DNA of 64,000 bases from Choristoneura fumiferana (Eukaryota > Arthropoda > Insecta > Lepidoptera > Tortricidae): positions 21,337,020-21,401,019 of the forward strand of contig NC_133473.1 of NCBI RefSeq assembly GCF_025370935.1. The letters are read 5' to 3'. The notes under the pieces were generated by a model. That model did no database searches, had not been told where the DNA came from, and saw only the letters and a list, made by a program, of their open reading frames with translations. This document shows, piece after piece, positions 20,498-32,240 of this stretch. Both the position numbers and the translations under genes were made by a program. How positions within the stretch are numbered: position 1 is the first letter of the stretch; every line of letters begins with the position of its first letter.

Positions 20498-22177
20498 TAA
20501 TTTTATCTTTTGAGGATTTTTTTTAGTTAGGTACGTGAACAGTGTGTTATCTACACAAAGCAATTGTGTCGATGTTCTGTTGGTTGAACGATTCTACGTT
20601 AGCTTAGTGCACATACTTACAAATATCTCAATGATTTCAAAAAGTATTCGTATATTTTACTGAGTAAGTTATAGTGGCGCGGCCGGGCAATACTAATGCT
20701 GAAATTCCAATTTGTACCATTACTAGATGTTTTCTAAGATATTCTACATAAACATACATTATACATATAACATAACACGAAAATTGCAATAAAATATCAT
20801 CTGGCTTAACACATTCCTGATCGATAACGCATATGAGAATTTTCATTATCTTCGCAAAGTGCCACAGTTAATTTTACAGACATTTGAATACATGTAAGAC
20901 AGACACATTGTGTGCATTTGTGGCACCTGAAGTGAAGAAGTCTTAAGTTTAACAACCAGCAATGAATGGATTAAAACCTCTACAACCATACAAAATACTC
21001 ATGCGTAACTCTATAAACTAAACATAAAACATATCCCTCACAGCATTCCTTTCATCCCGACGGTATATTTTACCAAAATCGCGTTTAAAGGGAAAAACCT
21101 TTAGCTCAGTAAAGGGCCATCATTTATTACCCCCGTTGACAGGAGGAGCATTTGCTTGTTTTCTATGTAACTTGCCCGTCAAGACTTTAAAATAGACGGA
21201 GCACTCAAAATCAGGCTCAAACTGTACCGTGGAGGAGTTGAAAGTTGCTTGCTTGGTGCGTGTTTTTAAAGCAACTAATTAGTGGTGTTGCTGGCAAATT
21301 GCGTAGTAGGAGTTAGTCCGGACTAGGATGTTGAACGAGGCTGAATGGCGTCAGAATACGAGGTACATGGAGCAAATGGTGAGAGCTGTTGTTCTGTGTT
21401 TACTGAAGTTTCCTTGTCTGTGACCTTTGCAAAAATATGAAGAAAGAAGAGGGAAATTTATATTTATTCACAACACAATATGTGCAAGTATTTTGGATGG
21501 CGAACAATTTTTTGATTTGCATCCTCTTTGCTGTCGGTGGCTGATTGGCGCAAGTCCTTTGCCGCGCGCCTTCGATCGTAAAAAAAGGCGGCAGTCAGCC
21601 AGACTTCAAAAAAACTCTCGGCGGATATATATTATTGCGGTTGTGCTCAGTTTTGTAAAATAAATATTAATTGTGATTGTAGACATTGTAAATAGTTTTG
21701 TGTGTAAATAATAACAAACTTTATACGCCTAAAAACTAGCTAGTGAAGTGGCGGTGCGGACTATTGCGGCTTTACGGACTTTAGCGAGCGTCATACATCG
21801 AAGTCGGTTTCATTGAGGTATGTTTTTCATGAATTGTTCTCTAGACATAATGCTGCACAGAAGAGCAAATAAGCCACGGCCTTGGTAGCAGTCACTATTC
21901 GAAGGTTTATTAAACATATTTGGTCCATCGTCGCTCGGAGTTTTGTTTCGTTCTGTTGCAGTTTAGGTTAGTTTTAAATAAAAGTTATCTGTATAAAAAC
22001 GGTGTTAGACAGCTTTTTTCGTTTTATTTAGATTCAAAACACTGAAATAATATTTTGTGTGAATACTTATTTTAGTTTTGCGGAATAATTTAGTAATTCT
22101 TTCATTGCATTCGACAGTCATTTGTTTTAAGCGTGGACACGGCCGGCCCCGGCTGACGCTTGCGTTCTAAATTCAAA
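20498..22177. other. upstream region of BEL/Pao element 1, LTR not resolved
   Basis: This 1.7 kb precedes the Gag start at 22178 and should contain the 5' LTR and leader. A candidate promoter/polyadenylation zone is present (AATAAA at about 21976), and a TTTGGTCCATCGTCGCTCGG stretch near 21930 could be the primer-binding region. The 3' LTR is lost in or beyond the gap at 27031, so no pairwise comparison is possible and I set no LTR limits. Confidence 0.35.
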
Positions 22178-23434
22178 ATGGCAAAAATCAAAGCTTGTGA
22201 AGTAAAATTAAAATTAGAATGCGATTGGTTTAAAGCTTCTGTCGAAATGATTAAGTCGCCTGACTTTAATTCGAGTATTTTAGCCGCGCGATTACGAAAA
22301 TTAGAGGCTCATTTTAATAACTTGACAATGGCATATGAAGGCTTACTAGAGGTTGAGTCAGACGAGGAAAAAATAAAGGAATATGATAGTCAGTACCGGA
22401 ACGCTACTTTACAATATAACGAGTGTGATGCCAAATCAGCTGAGCTGCCGATTTCTGTGGATATTAGTAGCAACGGCGCGGCGGCCACGGCGGCGGCACA
22501 AGAGGCGGCGGCGCCTGCTCCGCGCCTGCCTCAGATTAATTTACCTCAGTTTGACGGTGATATCTTTCAGTGGGTCAGCTTTTATAGCTTATATTCCTCG
22601 TTAGTGTTATCAAGGAAAGATATATCTGACACAGAGAAATTCATTACTTAATTTCTCATGTACAAAATGAACCGAGGTCGTTGATTCAGCACTTACCTAT
22701 GACGGCTTTATCTCTTGCCACGGCACTCGAAATTCTTACCTCGCGTTATCATAATAAGCGTTTGTTGTCCGATCGCCACATTTCGCGTATTTTGAATCTA
22801 CCACCATTGAGGAATCATAACGCATTAAGAACTAACATATTGAATCCTTTGCTCGAATCCACTCAGGCATTGAAAAGTTTTGGATTACCAGTTGATGAAT
22901 GGAGTTATCTTTTACTGCATATTGCATTAACAAAGTTGCCGTTGGAGTTAAAACGCGTTTTGAGCAAACATACGGTGGACTGAAAGAAAATTTACCAAGA
23001 TTTGATGAACTAGTGGTTTTCTTGCAAAACGAATGTCATTTTATTGACACAGCCAATTCATTTGATTCAATGACGAAACTATTGAATACATATAATATTA
23101 GTGACAATAATAATCGATTCGCAGAAAAACGGTGCGCATTCTGTTCAATGAATCATTCATTGCAAGATTGTTTTAAATTTAAAAAAGGCTCTCCTACTGA
23201 CCGAAAGTCTTGGGTGCGAAATAACAATCTGTGTTTCAGATGTTTCGGTAATCACTCAGCGGTAATGTGCAAGCAATTTATCCCGTGTGCACGTTGCGGT
23301 AATGTTGGACATAATTATTTAATTTGTTCCATCGACATGAATCCGCAACGGAATGTGATTCAGTCACCAAAGAGCAACCACTGCGGCGCACACAGTGCGG
23401 GGGCGTGCGCGCCGGCAACTGCGCGGTGCTGAGC
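22178..23434 (+). pseudogene. gag: BEL/Pao element 1: Gag
   Basis: This is the capsid/nucleocapsid precursor of a BEL/Pao LTR retrotransposon. The frame starts at ATG 22178 (MAKIKACEVK). It contains the LPQFDGDIFQW motif typical of the DUF1759 Gag domain of BEL elements at about 22530-22570, and ends with zinc knuckles at 23133-23327 (CAFC...C, CFRCFGNHSAVMC, CARCGNVGHNYLIC). It is broken by a one-base shift with stop near 22647 and another shift near 22955, so three frames must be read in turn. A (GGC)n tract with a stop lies at 23430-23480. The element is on the + strand and continues into protease and reverse transcriptase. Confidence 0.85.
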
Positions 23435-23589
23435 GGCGCGGCGCAGGTGCCGGCGGCGGCGGCGGCGGCGGCGGCCCCGCTGCGCAGTGCCAGTGCGCGT
23501 GCTCTGTGCGCGAATTACCCGCACCAACTTGCGATAACTCTGAATAGCAACTAGTCACAAGTAGTGTTTCAACGGATCCGGTATTAGCA

Positions 23590-24103
23590 GAAGATGTTAT
23601 TTTACCTACAGTAATTGTAAATATTGTTTCAGCATGTGGTGAACTTGTTAAAGCACGGGCTTTGTTAGATTTAGGTTCACAAGTCTCAGTTGTTCGGAGT
23701 GATTTTGTTAATCTGTTGGGGCTGAAGAAACATTACTCTGTGACACCGTTGACAGGTAGGTGGTACTCAATCAAAAGGTGGCAACCATATTGTCACAATT
23801 AATTTTCGGTCGGAACGTAATGTGAATACTTTTATGTCGGTAAACGCGGTTGTTTTAAAATTACCTACCACGTATGTTGCGGCTCGGCTCGGTATTTCTA
23901 GCATGGTAGGTATTTCGGATAGCGGTTTCGGTCATATGTCCAGGGTGGACATTATATTCGGTTGTGATATTCTCGGTGAAATTATTGAAGGTAACAAGGT
24001 GACTTTGCGGCCCGGCGGTCCTTACGCTATTGATACTATATTTGATTTTGCTCTCTTTGGCCAATACGTGGTGATGAAAGCGGTACGTTACCTCGTAGTG
24101 TAG
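23590..24103 (+). pseudogene. BEL/Pao element 1: aspartic protease region
   Basis: The retropepsin-like segment carries ARALLDLGSQVSVV at about 23655-23695. BEL proteases normally have D-S/T/Q-G at the active site; here the codon after the aspartate (23668) encodes Leu, giving D-L-G, which is unusual. A second conserved block FGCDILGE lies at about 23955-23980. There is a frame break between these blocks near 23755, and the frame ends at a stop at 24101-24103. The region lies between Gag and the reverse transcriptase as expected for the family. Confidence 0.75.
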
Positions 24104-25830
24104 ATTATTTTTCGGTGTTTCTTTAGTAGAAGCGGTCGAACGATTTTGGAAGGCGGAGGAACCACCATCTATGGGTTCGATAAAAGATCCAATGGATGTG
24201 ATCTGTGAACAATTGTTTGTTAAATCGGTGACTCGCGGTTCGGACGGTAAATATATGGTTCGGTTACCTTTAGTTCCTGGTCACGCGACTATAGGTGATT
24301 CTAAGCAAATTGCTGTTCGTCGGTTAATGTGTTTAGAAAGGCGTATGAGTACTCAGCCTAAATTTAAAGAAAAGTATGTTGAATTTATGCGTGAGTATAT
24401 GAACCTCGGGCACATGCAGCCCTCGCAGTTTGATATTGACTCGGGCCAAGAACATTACATTCTTGCGCATCATGGAGTATTCAAAAATTCGGGCGATACT
24501 GAAAAGATACGTGTAGTTTTTGACGGCAGTGTAAAAACAACTAGTGGGGTTAGCTTGAACGATTGTTTATTTTCTGGAGAGAAACTACAAAATGATATAA
24601 CTAAAATTATTTTAAATTTTCGGGTTCCACTGTTTGTGTTTACAACTGACGTGAAAATGATGTTTAGGATGACTTGGATCCACCCGAGGATCGAAAATAT
24701 CAATTGATTCTTTGGAGATGGAATCGCTCGGAACCGATTCGTATTTTTGAACTGACTACAAATACGTATGGGTTAAAATCAAGTCCCTATGTGGCAATTC
24801 GTAGTCTTCATCAGTTGGCAGTTGATGAGCAGGAACGATATCCAAGAGCGGCAAAGATTTTGTTAGCAAATTCATATGTTGATGATATTAATGGAGGTGC
24901 AGATTCTATTCAAGAAACTCGAGAGATCATGAATGAGCTGATACAGCTTATGAAAACTGCTGGTTACGAATTAAGAAAATGGGCATCAAATGAACCTTGC
25001 TTGATATCTGACTTTCCAAAAGATCATTGCGAAACTCCTCGTTCTTTTGACGATGATACGGATTCTACTTTTATCAAGGTGCTAGGCATCCAATGGAACC
25101 CTTCAACAGATAGTTTCACTTACAGGATTAACTTACCGTCTGAACAATCAAAAGTCACTCGACGTAGCATTTTGTCGTCTTTGGCGAAATTATTTGATCC
25201 AATGGGATGGATTTGTGCTGTGGTGTTTCGGATTAAATTACTTTTACAGGAATTATTGAGTGACGGAGCTAAACATGTTGAATGGGACACACCTGCACCC
25301 AAAAATTTAGTTACGAAATGGAAGGCCATAATTTCAGATTTGCCGAATTTAAAGAACGTTTCGATACCACGTTGCTTAAAATCTAATAATGAAAAAATGT
25401 TCTCTTTACATGGTTTTTGTGATGGGTCGTCCTGCGGATATGCAGCTGCGGTATATTTACGATCGGAAAATGATGATGGAGTAGTTATGGTTCGCTTGGT
25501 TACAGCTAAATCTCGTGTTGCTCCACTTAAAACTAAGTTGACTATACCGCAACTGGAGTTAAATGGTGCTGTCTTGCTTGTTAACTTGTTATCACATGTG
25601 TACAGATATTTGAGCGAGTTATCATTTGTATTTTCGGACGTTATTGGATGGTGTGACAGCACTATCGTTTAGCTTGGTTGCACGTTCCTCCTCATAAATT
25701 GGAAGTTTTTCAAGGCAATAGAGTATCACAAATTAAAGATAAAAAATTGCCTATGGTTTGGAGACACGTGCCAGGGGATTTAAATTGTGCAGATGTAGCT
25801 TCACGAGGATGTTCTGCAGCTCAGCTACTG
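24104..25830 (+). pseudogene. BEL/Pao element 1: reverse transcriptase and RNase H
   Basis: Copies element RNA to DNA and removes the RNA strand. Visible motifs are VVFDGS, the TTDVKMMFR motif with the first catalytic Asp, WRWN, SSPYVA and the catalytic YVDD at 24875-24886, followed by LRKWASN and the BEL connection LGIQWNP...YRI. RNase H shows GFCDGSS (about 25412-25432), LTIPQLEL and GWCDST. Frameshifts lie near 24668 (just after the first catalytic block), 25669 and 25845, so the protein cannot be made from one frame. Otherwise conservation is high and the domain order is complete. Confidence 0.85.
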
Positions 25831-27030
25831 GAGCATCAACTTTGGTGGGGCCAGAGTGGTTACGCCAGGCTCGTGAATTGTGGCCTCATGATAAAAAAAC
25901 GGAAATATCTACTGTATTACCGGGAATACGGTCAAAATCCATCAATGTTACGATTTCCGAAAAAGGATTTGATTTATTAAGTCGTTACAGTTCATTCGTA
26001 AAACTAATAAACGTAACGATTTATGTTTACCGTTTTATAAATGCTTGTCGAAAGCGGACTAATGTCAACAAAAATCCTGTCTTGGAACGTCGTATGGTTG
26101 TTATTAATTTAATAAGTATGGTTCAAAGAATACATTTTGATAACTATATTGCAGATTTAACCGCAGGAAAACCTATTCGAGATTCCTTAAAAAAACTGAA
26201 CTTATTTTTAGACAACGGATTGATTCGCGTAGGTGGGCGTTTATGTCATTCGGATTTGCCCTATACGGCGCGCCATCCCATTCTGCTTCCCGCTAAAAAT
26301 AAGTTTACAGTATTATTGGTTGAACATTACCATAGAATATTCTGTCATGTAGGAGCCAATACGCTGGCAGCAATTTTGTCTCGTAATTACTGGATATTAA
26401 ACATGCGATATTTAACTAAGAGCGTAACATTTAATGTGTGACATGTTTTAAAGCTAATCCACGGCAACATCAACCATTTATGGCTGACTTGCCAGCTGAC
26501 CGTGTTCGATCTTCACGTGCTTTTGAAGGAGTTGGGACAGATTTTGCGGGACCCATTCTCATTAAAAGCAGTGTTTGAGAGGTGCTCGGATTCAAAAATG
26601 CTATTTGTGTATTTTCGTGTGTTTGGCTACAAAGGCGGTACATTTAGAGGTAGTTTCGGAACTTTCAGTAGAAGGATTTGTGGCAACTTTATCTAGATTT
26701 GTCTCTCGAAGAGGTCTTCCATCCTTGATTCGCTCTGATTGCGGAACTAACTTTGTTGGGACAAACAAGTATTTGAAGGAGTTGTACATATTTTTAAGGG
26801 ATAATCATTCTGAAATAGAACGTCAATCGTCGCAAAGTAATATAACCTGGTGTTTAACCCTCCCAGCAGCCCTAACATGGGAGGATTATTTGAAGCGGCC
26901 GTTAAGTCAGCAAAGACCCATATGCATCGTGTACTCGGGAAAGACGACTCACCTTTGAGGAGCTGAGTACATTCTTCACCAAAGTAGAGGGCTGTCATGA
27001 ATTCCAGGCCGCTTTGTCCTCAGAGTTCGG
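25830..27030 (+). pseudogene. BEL/Pao element 1: integrase, truncated at gap
   Basis: The integrase has an N-terminal zinc-binding region (HYHRIFCHVGA at about 26317-26350), the first catalytic Asp in GTDFAGPI (26540-26542), the second in SDCGTNFVG (26737) and the Glu in a GGLFEAAVKS context (26892). It is interrupted by stops and shifts at about 26439, 26573 and between 26800 and 26890. The open reading then runs into the N gap at 27031, so the C-terminus and 3' LTR are not seen. Confidence 0.8.
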
Positions 27031-27130
27031 NNNNNNNNNNNNNNNNNNNNNNNNNNNNNNNNNNNNNNNNNNNNNNNNNNNNNNNNNNNNNNNNNNNNNN
27101 NNNNNNNNNNNNNNNNNNNNNNNNNNNNNN
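27031..27130. other. assembly gap (100 N)
   Basis: Exactly 100 N, the usual size given to a gap of unknown length. It cuts the 3' end of BEL/Pao element 1. Confidence 0.98.
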
Positions 27131-27775
27131 GTCACTCCACTTGGCCAGAGAGCGTCCTACACTACGTTTGCCGAGACGCGGCCTCCGCTGCGATCGGTAC
27201 TTTTTCTACTGATATGAGTGACATGATTTATTTCTACCCATATGCATGAGATGCCACTACATTTGTAAAATCAGCTGATAACTTTATACATTGTATTAAA
27301 AAAATCCTATAACGTGATAGGTAATATTAAAGACAAAACGATCTAATCGGACGGCACGTTTTCTCAGGCTTTTGGTAGGCGCGTATCTTAGATATCTAAC
27401 GTTCTCATTTTACACGAAGTTTCAATTTTAGATAAGAGATGGCATTGGCATCATGCCAGGTCGCGCGCGGATCGCATTTCACCCTGATATACATCTACAA
27501 GAGCTCATGCTCATATGAATTTCTTAGAGACTTACGCCCTTCTGTTTTAAAGGTAGATACGGAAAATACTTCGAAATTCAATGGTTTTCTTATTCGGATT
27601 GGCTCGGACGTGAGGCGTAGGTAACTTTGGTTTATATATCTCGAGTTTCTGCTTATAGACAGGCTTAACGATGCTTAATGCCTATGGGTTTTGTTTTATA
27701 GGCACGGAACTCTAAAAACCACTAGTATGTATTTTTGTTATCGAAGAAGTTTGTCAACGGGATCCATTTAATATT
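27131..27775. other. non-coding, no feature recognised
   Basis: A GC-rich piece (27131-27200, CACTCCACTTGGCCAGAGAG) adjoins the gap and is probably repeat-derived. No gene is supported and it cannot be tied to the BEL 3' LTR from this window. Confidence 0.4.
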
Positions 27776-28040
27776 TCATCATCATTATCATCCCAGCCTA
27801 TATACGTCCCACTGCTGGGCACAGACCTCCTCTCAGATTCCCACCCGGGCCCAGTGCGGATTGAGAACATCACACATGCCATTGTATTGTTTCACAGGTT
27901 TGTGCAGGTTTCAAGCTCGTGGTAAATTTCAAATGAAATTTCGTACATGAATTTCGAAAAACTCAGAGGTGCGAGCCCGAGTCTGAACTCACGATCCTCT
28001 GCTTGAGAGGCCAAAACCACTAGGCCACCACGGCTGTTTA
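27776..28040 (-). repeat. complete tRNA-headed SINE with LINE-type tail
   Basis: On the - strand: an exact A box TGGCCTAGTGG (28017-28027), a degenerate B box GAGTTCAGACTC (27979-27990), a body with TTTTTCGAAATTCATG, then the tail GTGCCCAGCAGTGGGACGTA, TATAGGCTGGG and (ATGATG)n. The tail is nearly identical to 18008-18190 and 58578-58760 and resembles the LINE end downstream of 9759, consistent with mobilisation by that LINE's reverse transcriptase. Confidence 0.8.
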
Positions 28041-30220
28041 ATATTAATATAGTTTACCATAAGCTGGGCTGATCAGTTCATATACCTAAAATATTCAATA
28101 CATATAGACGAGCCATGACAGACAGTCCGACAGGTATATATTCAGAGTTCCGTTTGACAGGTGACATCTGTCAAACATCTATTTCTGGGTATTAAATATC
28201 ATATTCGAATAAACAACTAAAAGAGCGATGCACTGGCTTAAAATAAGTTTTTTTCCCAGCCTAGTGTAAATTGGCTAGAAAATATGATGACAGATTCAAT
28301 TTTGTTCTGATCTTTTTCCGTGTAAAAGAGTTTTAATTAATTAAGTTTTACAATGTTGTTCTAACTGAATTTTAATTCAAAATTCAAAATATACTATATT
28401 TTCCTATTTCAATCATTTAATTTTTGCTACAAACAACGATAACGCGACATAAAATGTCAAAAATATTGTCTGTAAAAACAGCTGTACATTTTTTTTTAGG
28501 AAAGTGGAAACAAAATAAATATTTGTTTTGATTTGATCTCTTAAAGTACTTATTGGTTTTGATAATTTGTTAGCATTTATAGTCACTTAAAATTAAAAAC
28601 GGAAACGATAGCATTCATTTAACAATTTTTTCCTTCATTTATTCAACTAACGACATCAGAAAACATTCCTTGTTCTGTTTATTTGCTCCCAGAAAATATC
28701 TATACACTTGCAACGATGTCTTTAGAGTGGAATTACTGCAATTCAATATAGAAACCTCCCACATAAAAAAACATGCATGCATGCTTTGAAGTCGTACTAA
28801 CCACACACATTATTTCTTGGCATAAATTGCCACAAAACCACGAATTCCTCTCACAATGCAAAATTTTCTAGAGCTTAAACTTACGCACCTAGATCCTTGG
28901 AACTTGTTTGGGTACTTTTCACACCCCACCGTCTCGAGTGGTCTGGCTCGTGCCTTATCTATAGCGGCTTATGGCGTACTTTTAGCGTAATTTTAAAGTT
29001 CTAGAGACGTTATGTTGATTTTGTGGTCATAATGGTTCTTCTAAACCTGTGTCATTAGTACCTAGTAAGGATTAAACTCTATTCAGACATATAGGATCAC
29101 AATATTAATCTTCGATTTTCTTGGTGATTACCTACTTTTACTTCTTTCTGATGTCTTGTCAATCGGTTGGAGATAAACTGAAAAATATCGCTATAAGGAA
29201 TAATTTAACTTTACTTTATTTATTTTCTCTTATAACCTGTAAAAACACAAAGTTTTTCTTATAATAAAAGGCCACATAAAATTATACAAAAATATTAGGT
29301 TGCGTCGATGGCTTCGACCATTCTTACAAAACTAACTAAAGAAAATTTATAAATTTATTTATTGTAATCTTCCTTTTTATATTATTCTATTAATAAATCA
29401 TTGTATTTTCTTCATAAAAAAAAGAAAATTGAAGTCATCAGTGTTTTTTTTTGTCTACATCATGACATGATTAACCTCTTTGCGAACTCATTTCTCTAGG
29501 ACCTAGGATTTGGAATGTGCTTTGGCAAGTCAGGTCAGTATATAAAATAAAAACTGTCATTATTCAAATGTATAGGTCAATGCTGTATACCACCTTTTCC
29601 AACTCTTCTTGATAATGGTAGCGCTTAGTCTAAGTAAAAATGTATTTTTTGTAAGAATGTTTCACAAGTTTCACTTATATAAACAGAAACAAAAAAAAAA
29701 CGACCCTATTACGAACACAAAACATCAAATATTGAATACAATTTTCAAATTTTGCCGTACCAATTAGGCGCCACTAGATAGGCCCGATTCACCCTTACAC
29801 AGATTACAACCCAACTACTGCGCCTCAAGGTCCAAATTAGCATGAGGGCTGATTTATTAGGTGCAAAACGTACCTTGATTGCTGTCCTAGGGAGGAAAGT
29901 GTGACAAATTGTGTAGCAATTACGAAAATGGTCTACAAAGATTAAAATTAAACATTCATACAGGGTCCGTGATACTCGGGTTACAGGTGAATGAACTTAA
30001 TGTCCGTGACTTAATAGACAATTTGTACACCCGTTTTTGGAAGCTTCTGGGAGTGGGGTGTAAAATGAGTTTAACGATGTAATGATTGCAAATCAAGGAT
30101 TACGAGTATTTAACAATAGCAGTATTGTTGCGATTTAAACATGTCTTGACGAGTACTTATTTTCATTTTTATAATAGTGCTCATTTCTAAACCTACTCTT
30201 TGATATGACAAAGCTGGGAT
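28041..30220. other. 2.2 kb non-coding, no feature recognised
   Basis: AT-rich throughout. I found no open frame with a domain, no tRNA-like boxes and no bounded repeat. Confidence 0.55.
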
Positions 30221-30885
30221 CCTGGATTTTTGCCGAAAGTATTTTTCCCAAATGATTTATTTCCCAACCTTTTTATAGACAAACGATTATTTCTGAAACA
30301 TAATAGTATTTTATGCAACTGTATCGTAAAAGGGGTCCTTAAAACACGAGTGTGGGTTTATGAAACGAGGCGTAGCCGAGTTTCATAATAGGGTCACATT
30401 AGTGTTTTAAGGCCTAATTACGTACAGTTGCATACAATATTTTATCTATATCCATGTATTAAATCCTCTATCATGTGTTCAAGAACCATTGAGAATGACC
30501 TGGTAGGTATGTCTGCCCCACGAGCTGCGCCCGCTGAGCGCGCGACGACCTGCTGCTGAAATCTCATTACGATACAGATTTGTGTACAGATGTCCCATAA
30601 CATAAATGTCCCATTACGATACAGCCGTGTTCATTATAAAATCGAATGTCGTAATGCGGGTCATTACCTATGGTTTTTGAACGCATAATTGAGGATTTAC
30701 TATATGGGTGTAGATACAATTATTAAGTATTTATTTTTTTGGGACTATCCCGTAGATCTCTACAGGTTAGGTTAGTTTTATAATCATCCTATCAATAATT
30801 ACGGTTTAAAAAAACGTTTGCCACATGAAAAAGTTGAGAAATTAATAATTTGGGGGAAAAAAATCGGCGGAAAATTCAAGAATCG
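30221..30885. mobile_element. non-autonomous TIR element with nested palindromic MITE
   Basis: The left end (TTTTTGCCGAAAGTATTTTT then CCCAAATGATTTATTTCCCA) is mirrored at the right end, about 30827-30884 (read on the - strand: TTTTCCGCCGATTTTTTTCC then CCCAAATTATTAATTTCTCA). The TIR is ~55 bp with moderate divergence. No coding sequence is present. A separate palindromic element sits inside at 30305-30445. Confidence 0.55.
30305..30445. mobile_element. ~140-bp palindromic MITE
   Basis: Arms around TATTTTATGCAACTGTA and TACAGTTGCATACAATAT, with GTCCTTAAAACAC / GTGTTTTAAGGCC mirrored inside. The centre has the self-complementary TGAAACGAGGCGTAGCCGAG then TTTCA. It is nested within 30221-30885. 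Confidence 0.65.
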
Positions 30886-31237
30886 AAAAACTAACTAATT
30901 TATTCTAACAAAATTTGCGGCAGCAGTTGACACGAGTACGTTAGGTTGAGCCACGAGATAAATGTTCGTGATTTAGTCCCAAATGTGGTAGTAAATTATT
31001 ACTGAAAGTTTATAACCTAACAAAGGTGTACCTACGTTTTTAATATTTTTAGGATATCAAGTAATGCTGGCGTTTAACGCCTCAGCATTATGCTGAGTCA
31101 GCGACAGTTTCGCTTTTGCGGGGAACAAAAAATTGTGTATTATGTTACTTTTTTCATGTGTTTTTCCATGTAATTTTTTTTTGGTTTATTTGTGTGTAAT
31201 TGTGTAAATTTAAGGTTTACTAATGTTTCGGCGAATA

Positions 31238-31447
31238 ACGTTTGGCAACCTGTTTCATTTCGCAACTTTTCATTTCCCAACTGTTTAATATTTCTGAAAC
31301 TGTAAATATTTCAGGATTTTTATAAAACTAACCTAACCTAACCTAAAGGGTTCTACACGATGACCCTGAAATAAATCCTGAAATATTTATAGTTTTTAGA
31401 GTTTGCGAAATGAAAAGTCGCGAAATGAATCAGGTTGCCAAACGTTA
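31238..31447. repeat. inverted repeat with CCTAA run at centre
   Basis: Arms AACGTTTGGCAACCTGTTTC (left) and its near-reverse complement at the right end, each followed inward by CATTTCGCAACTTTTCATTT-type sequence and AAATATTTCAGGAT. The ~45-bp centre contains three to four CCTAA units. It is probably a foldback MITE. Confidence 0.65.
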
Positions 31448-31887
31448 CGTTGCAAAAAGGCAGTACTCAAAATTTTATTGTATTTGGGTGTCTCTTGTTT
31501 TAGTGAATAAATGTCTTCTTTCTTTCTTCATATAATATGCTAAACGTGTATCATATCATCATAGCAAATTAAATATAAGATAATTAGATGTCACGCCTTC
31601 TGGAACGATCTTTGAAGATTAAACCTACGGTCCCATTCAACCACGCATCCGGCAAATTCAATTCCAACTAATTTCGCCAGGCCTCAGTACTTAGATAATA
31701 CCTATACCCTAACTAACCCAACAAAAGGGCCTGCTTCCGTTCGCTTACCCCTCGCAGGGCGGACGTGATCGCTGGCTGATTACCGCCCCCCCCTCACCTG
31801 GCAGACACCCCTTAAATATCCAGTTTGCAATTCGCATTGATAGTTCCGGAATGTGTAGTAGTGGTAGGCGAAGCTGTCAAATGCTAT
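31448..31887. other. non-coding, no feature recognised
   Basis: No gene. A GC-rich piece at 31730-31800 (CTCGCAGGGCGGACGTGATC) has no recognisable coding content. Confidence 0.45.
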
Positions 31888-32240
31888 CCTGCTAATATTA
31901 AAAATGCGAAAGTTAAGCGAGTGCGCATGTTTGTTACTCCTTCACGCTGAAACGGCTGGACGGATTTGGATGAAATTTGGTATGTAGATAGCTGGACATC
32001 TGGAATAAAACATAGGTTACTTTTTATTCCGATATTCCCACGGAATAGGGATAAAATCTCGAAACAACCGCTGGGCTTAAGGTCATGAAATTTGTCATGA
32101 TTTTTTTTAATGTAACGTCAACGAAAAGCATGATTAAATTTTCAGGAGTTCCCACGGGAATTTAAAAAAATCCCGAAATTTCAATTCAGTTGCTGGATCT
32201 AATGATTTACGTGTGCGAAGCCGCGGGTAAACACTAGTAA
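31888..32240 (-). repeat. CCCGCGG...AATATTAG dispersed repeat
   Basis: On the - strand it starts ACTAGTGTTTACCCGCGGC and ends with CGCATTTTTAATATTAGCAG. Internal blocks include TATCCCTATTCCGTGGGAAT and CCAAATTTCATCCAAATCCG. This is the same broad family as 54322-54547. Confidence 0.65.

Noticed and set aside
31320..31350. CCTAA repeats as telomeric DNA (also GGTTAGGTTAGG near 10000)
   Set aside because: Only three to four units, inside or beside interspersed repeats; too short for a telomere or clear interstitial telomeric array.
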